Assembly (NCBI GenBank): GCA_021732565.1
Contig: JAKFUT010000005.1
Span: forward strand, 1 to 64,000
DNA: 64,000 nt
Direction: 5' to 3'
DNA from: Candidatus Obscuribacterales bacterium
Lineage (GTDB): Bacteria; Cyanobacteriota; Vampirovibrionia; Obscuribacterales; Obscuribacteraceae
Under the pieces are notes generated by a model that saw only the letters and a program-made list of their open reading frames with translations, did not search any database and was not told the origin of the DNA. A program made the position numbers and the translations under genes. Positions within the stretch are counted from its first letter, which is position 1; every line of letters starts with the position of its first letter. Below, one piece after another: positions 61,964-64,000 of the stretch.

Positions 61964-63625
61964 CTAAATGCCGGCCGGTTTGCGTGGCTTGAGTGGAGGC
62001 ACCGTCACCTTTAGCTCATCGCCCTTCCACTCCGCGTCTTTGAGTACGGGTGTCTGGCGCTGGCGGAAATCTGTAACCGTCTCTTCTTCAACTTTTTGTT
62101 TTGTGTAATTAAATGCTTCTGCAAATTTGCCGTATTTGCGCAATCCATCCATGAAGTGACGGGTAAAGACACCATTGTTATATCGCAGCGAATCATGTGC
62201 AGTTTGGTTAGCAGCGGCGGAACCCACAATTAACTGCCCTGTACCTTGTGCAAGATCTTTGAAATCGAATTTCGGCAATGTTGGACCTAGCGATTTGGCG
62301 CCAGGTTCTGCGGCTCCGGCATGGCAAGTATCCAGAACTATCAAAATACGATCAGCGTTAATTCGGCGCTTAATTGTTCGCGCAAGATCCTGAATCTCAA
62401 TTCCACTTGCAAAAGGATTTGTCGGATCTGTGTCATACGCTACGAGGAAATTTTTCTTTGCCACATCTTGATCGGCCCCCGTGCCGTGGCTGGCAAAATA
62501 AATGACCACAAGATCGCCTGGTTTTACATTGGCGGGCAGGAATTGCGCGCCTAGTTGGGTCAGAATTTTCTCTCGTGTTGCTTCTGCATTCGTGAGCACC
62601 TTTACGTGATCGGGTGCGAAGTTACATTCAGTGGTGAGGAATTTTGCAAAATCTTTGGCGTCTTTGTCAGCATAAAGAAGATTCCATTTGGGATCTTTAA
62701 ACTGGCTAATTCCTACAACCACCGCCCACTTGTCGGCTACAACGCTGTTGGCTTCTTTACTAATTTCAGTTTTTTGCGGTGTTACATGCTCGATGGGGGA
62801 AGCGGAACGATCGTTGTCGGGTGGCAGCTTCGCCGAAACTGGCCTGGTAGTTTCAGTTCCGCTTGCTCGTCCGGCTGATGAAATTACAGGATCTTTAACC
62901 GCACCTTCATGGCGAAGCACCATTTCCAGAGAAAGAGGTTTTGTAATTTCAGTAGACACAACTGTGACCGCCGGCTCTTCCTTAAAGGTAGGCGGGTGCG
63001 CTGCCGGTGACCACGAAGCATTGGTAGTGAGCGGCAGATCGATTAGAGAATTTCCTTGCTTCAGCGGTGTCTTGGGCGTAATTATTATCTGTCTCTCCCG
63101 CCCTGCTGCCAGTGCGTTTTCGAGATTGAGTTTTTCCGGAGAAATAATAAGTTGAAGCCGTTCCTCACCTGGTTGGTTATCGAATTCGAGCACCCCTTGT
63201 TCAGGTAGAACGTAGTCCTCGCCTTTCTTGATTACATTATTCTCGCCGCTATCCGCTGCCGGGAACAGGACCGCCTGTGACCCATGGCTACCCGACTTCA
63301 TTACCACATACATGTAGCCGTCTATGTTGGACTGTACGTGAAATCGAATCTCATCACCACTCTTGAACGGAAACCGTGAATCGACCTTTGTGACTTCGTT
63401 GCTGCGCACTAGTTCGATGGAGTAGGTTAAACCGACATTGTCGAGATGACTGCTGGTATCACGGCGCATTTGTCGGTAGAAGAGGTCTTTGGGACCCCCC
63501 TCTGCGTATGTCGCCGCCAGGGTGGGACCGATGGTAGTCATCGATGAAAGTAACAAAAACGAGCCGAGCCAGCCGGCGGGCGTCGTGCGGCTTACCGAGT
63601 AAGTGGACTTGCACCTGAATTTCAT
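61964..63625 (-). CDS. Exported DUF4384 - caspase (peptidase C14) fusion
   Basis: A signal peptide (about 18-38, ending LAATYAEGG) is followed by GPKDLFYRQMRR, DUF4384 (about 65-170: YSIELVRSN, FKSGDEIRFHVQSNIDGYMY, AVLFPAADSG) and a linker with LSLEMVLRHEG. The caspase domain (about 297-540) has KWAVVVGISQFKDPKW, H380 in YFASHGTG and C434 in LDTCHAG, so the dyad is complete, followed by TAHDSLRYNNGVFTRHFMDGL of the small subunit. No TPRs. ATG 63625 is chosen because GGAGG lies six bases upstream. The fusion links DUF4384 directly to a caspase and explains why DUF4384 genes cluster with caspase genes at 43-51 kb. Confidence 0.92.
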   Translation of the reverse strand: MKFRCKSTYSVSRTTPAGWLGSFLLLSSMTTIGPTLAATYAEGGPKDLFYRQMRRDTSSHLDNVGLTYSIELVRSNEVTKVDSRFPFKSGDEIRFHVQSNIDGYMYVVMKSGSHGSQAVLFPAADSGENNVIKKGEDYVLPEQGVLEFDNQPGEERLQLIISPEKLNLENALAAGRERQIIITPKTPLKQGNSLIDLPLTTNASWSPAAHPPTFKEEPAVTVVSTEITKPLSLEMVLRHEGAVKDPVISSAGRASGTETTRPVSAKLPPDNDRSASPIEHVTPQKTEISKEANSVVADKWAVVVGISQFKDPKWNLLYADKDAKDFAKFLTTECNFAPDHVKVLTNAEATREKILTQLGAQFLPANVKPGDLVVIYFASHGTGADQDVAKKNFLVAYDTDPTNPFASGIEIQDLARTIKRRINADRILIVLDTCHAGAAEPGAKSLGPTLPKFDFKDLAQGTGQLIVGSAAANQTAHDSLRYNNGVFTRHFMDGLRKYGKFAEAFNYTKQKVEEETVTDFRQRQTPVLKDAEWKGDELKVTVPPLKPRKPAGI

Positions 63626-63866
63626 CATGGCCTCCAACGGCGTTCTTTCTCTAGTTGCTTCATTAAATAGAAAACTGACGCGTAACTCCCGAGCAATAGG
63701 AGTACAAATTGATTAAATCACTTTCTTTAACGATCAGGGGTCGTTTTGAGGGAGCCTTATCATAATTCGGCGGTTTTCAGTCATGCTGACTATCGGTAGA
63801 AATCGTGGAGCTTGTTGGCGCATGCCCCACGAGACCGGATTGTAGAGCACTTCGGGGTTTTCGCGT

Positions 63867-64000
63867 CAACTCGCCACTGGTGTCATCTTCACCCGCTTCA
63901 ACACCCCATGCATATGCTTATACCGCTTATTAGGCGGCCGTGTCGGTGGTTTCAGCCAGATCCTGTGGTCTTTCTGGACGCCCTCTATCGATGGTTGTTC
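63867..64000 (-). CDS. C-terminal end of a gene entering from the right edge
   Basis: From the right edge a - strand frame reads IEGVQKDHRIWLKPPTRP and a basic end (LKRVKMTPVAS) to TGA at 63867-63869. It has no start inside the window, so it is the last 44 residues of a longer product, or a relic. The family is not recognised. Confidence 0.4.

Noticed and set aside
63729-63748. AACGA-TCAGGGG-TCGTT followed by TTT, terminator-like
   Set aside because: Only a 5-bp stem and no + strand gene ends upstream of it.
1-64000. CRISPR arrays, rRNA, tRNA, integrase or intact transposase genes
   Set aside because: None seen on either strand; no regularly spaced repeats and no matching protein motifs.

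Overview
The window reads as accessory-rich chromosome of a non-photosynthetic, Gram-negative-type relative of the cyanobacteria, most like Melainabacteria/Vampirovibrionia of the Obscuribacter kind. This is inference from gene content: many Hanks-type Ser/Thr kinases fused to membrane and TPR segments, long exported TPR proteins, caspase-like (peptidase C14) proteins with DUF4384, a cyanobacterial-style primary-like sigma factor, heme oxygenase, and intermediate base composition. No rRNA, tRNA, CRISPR array, prophage or intact insertion sequence was seen.

Layout. 1-5.1 kb: signalling (Ser/Thr kinase joined to a fragment of a second kinase, histidine kinase, divergent OmpR-type regulator, one unknown). 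5.3-16.6 kb: exported TPR protein, methyltransferase, FecR-like protein, baeRF-family protein, VOC protein, DcrB/DUF1444/TPR protein, a zinc-finger + Roadblock protein, PrcB-like protein, a dead PARG-like gene and a zinc-ribbon membrane protein. 16.7-26.9 kb: rhomboid protease, nanE, potD-like binding protein, degenerate receiver protein, sigma factor, a frameshifted unknown, Rnl5-type RNA ligase, aldo/keto reductase, ackA. 27-38.4 kb: HerA-like ATPase, two proteins sharing an MshEN/GspE-N-like repeat, htpX, decayed genes, a metallothionein missed by length filters, an EF-hand membrane protein. 38.6-63.6 kb: heme oxygenase, then mostly kinases, caspase-like proteins, DUF4384 proteins and TPR proteins.

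The most interesting part is 41.7-55.7 kb with its outlier at 62-63.6 kb. Two caspase-like proteins keep the His/Cys dyad (48977-51502 and 61964-63625); a third (41754-43553) has lost both residues (His to Gln, Cys to Pro) and overlaps the 3' end of an exported alpha/beta hydrolase carrying DUF4384. A stand-alone DUF4384 protein matches the N-terminal module of the DUF4384-caspase. A kinase-like protein with HRD changed to HRN sits 13 bp upstream of an intact caspase-TPR gene. So pseudokinase, caspase, pseudo-caspase and a shared putative sensor/adaptor domain lie together, mostly with export signals. I propose a regulatory protease network at or outside the inner membrane; this is a hypothesis.

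Several stretches hold decayed genes recognisable only by reading across frames: a kinase fragment at the left edge, a PARG-like gene broken by a 23-bp tandem duplication, a TPR gene, an Uma2-type nuclease, and unknown proteins next to the RNA ligase and at 32.5-32.8 kb. If this is a metagenome assembly, some frameshifts could be sequence errors.
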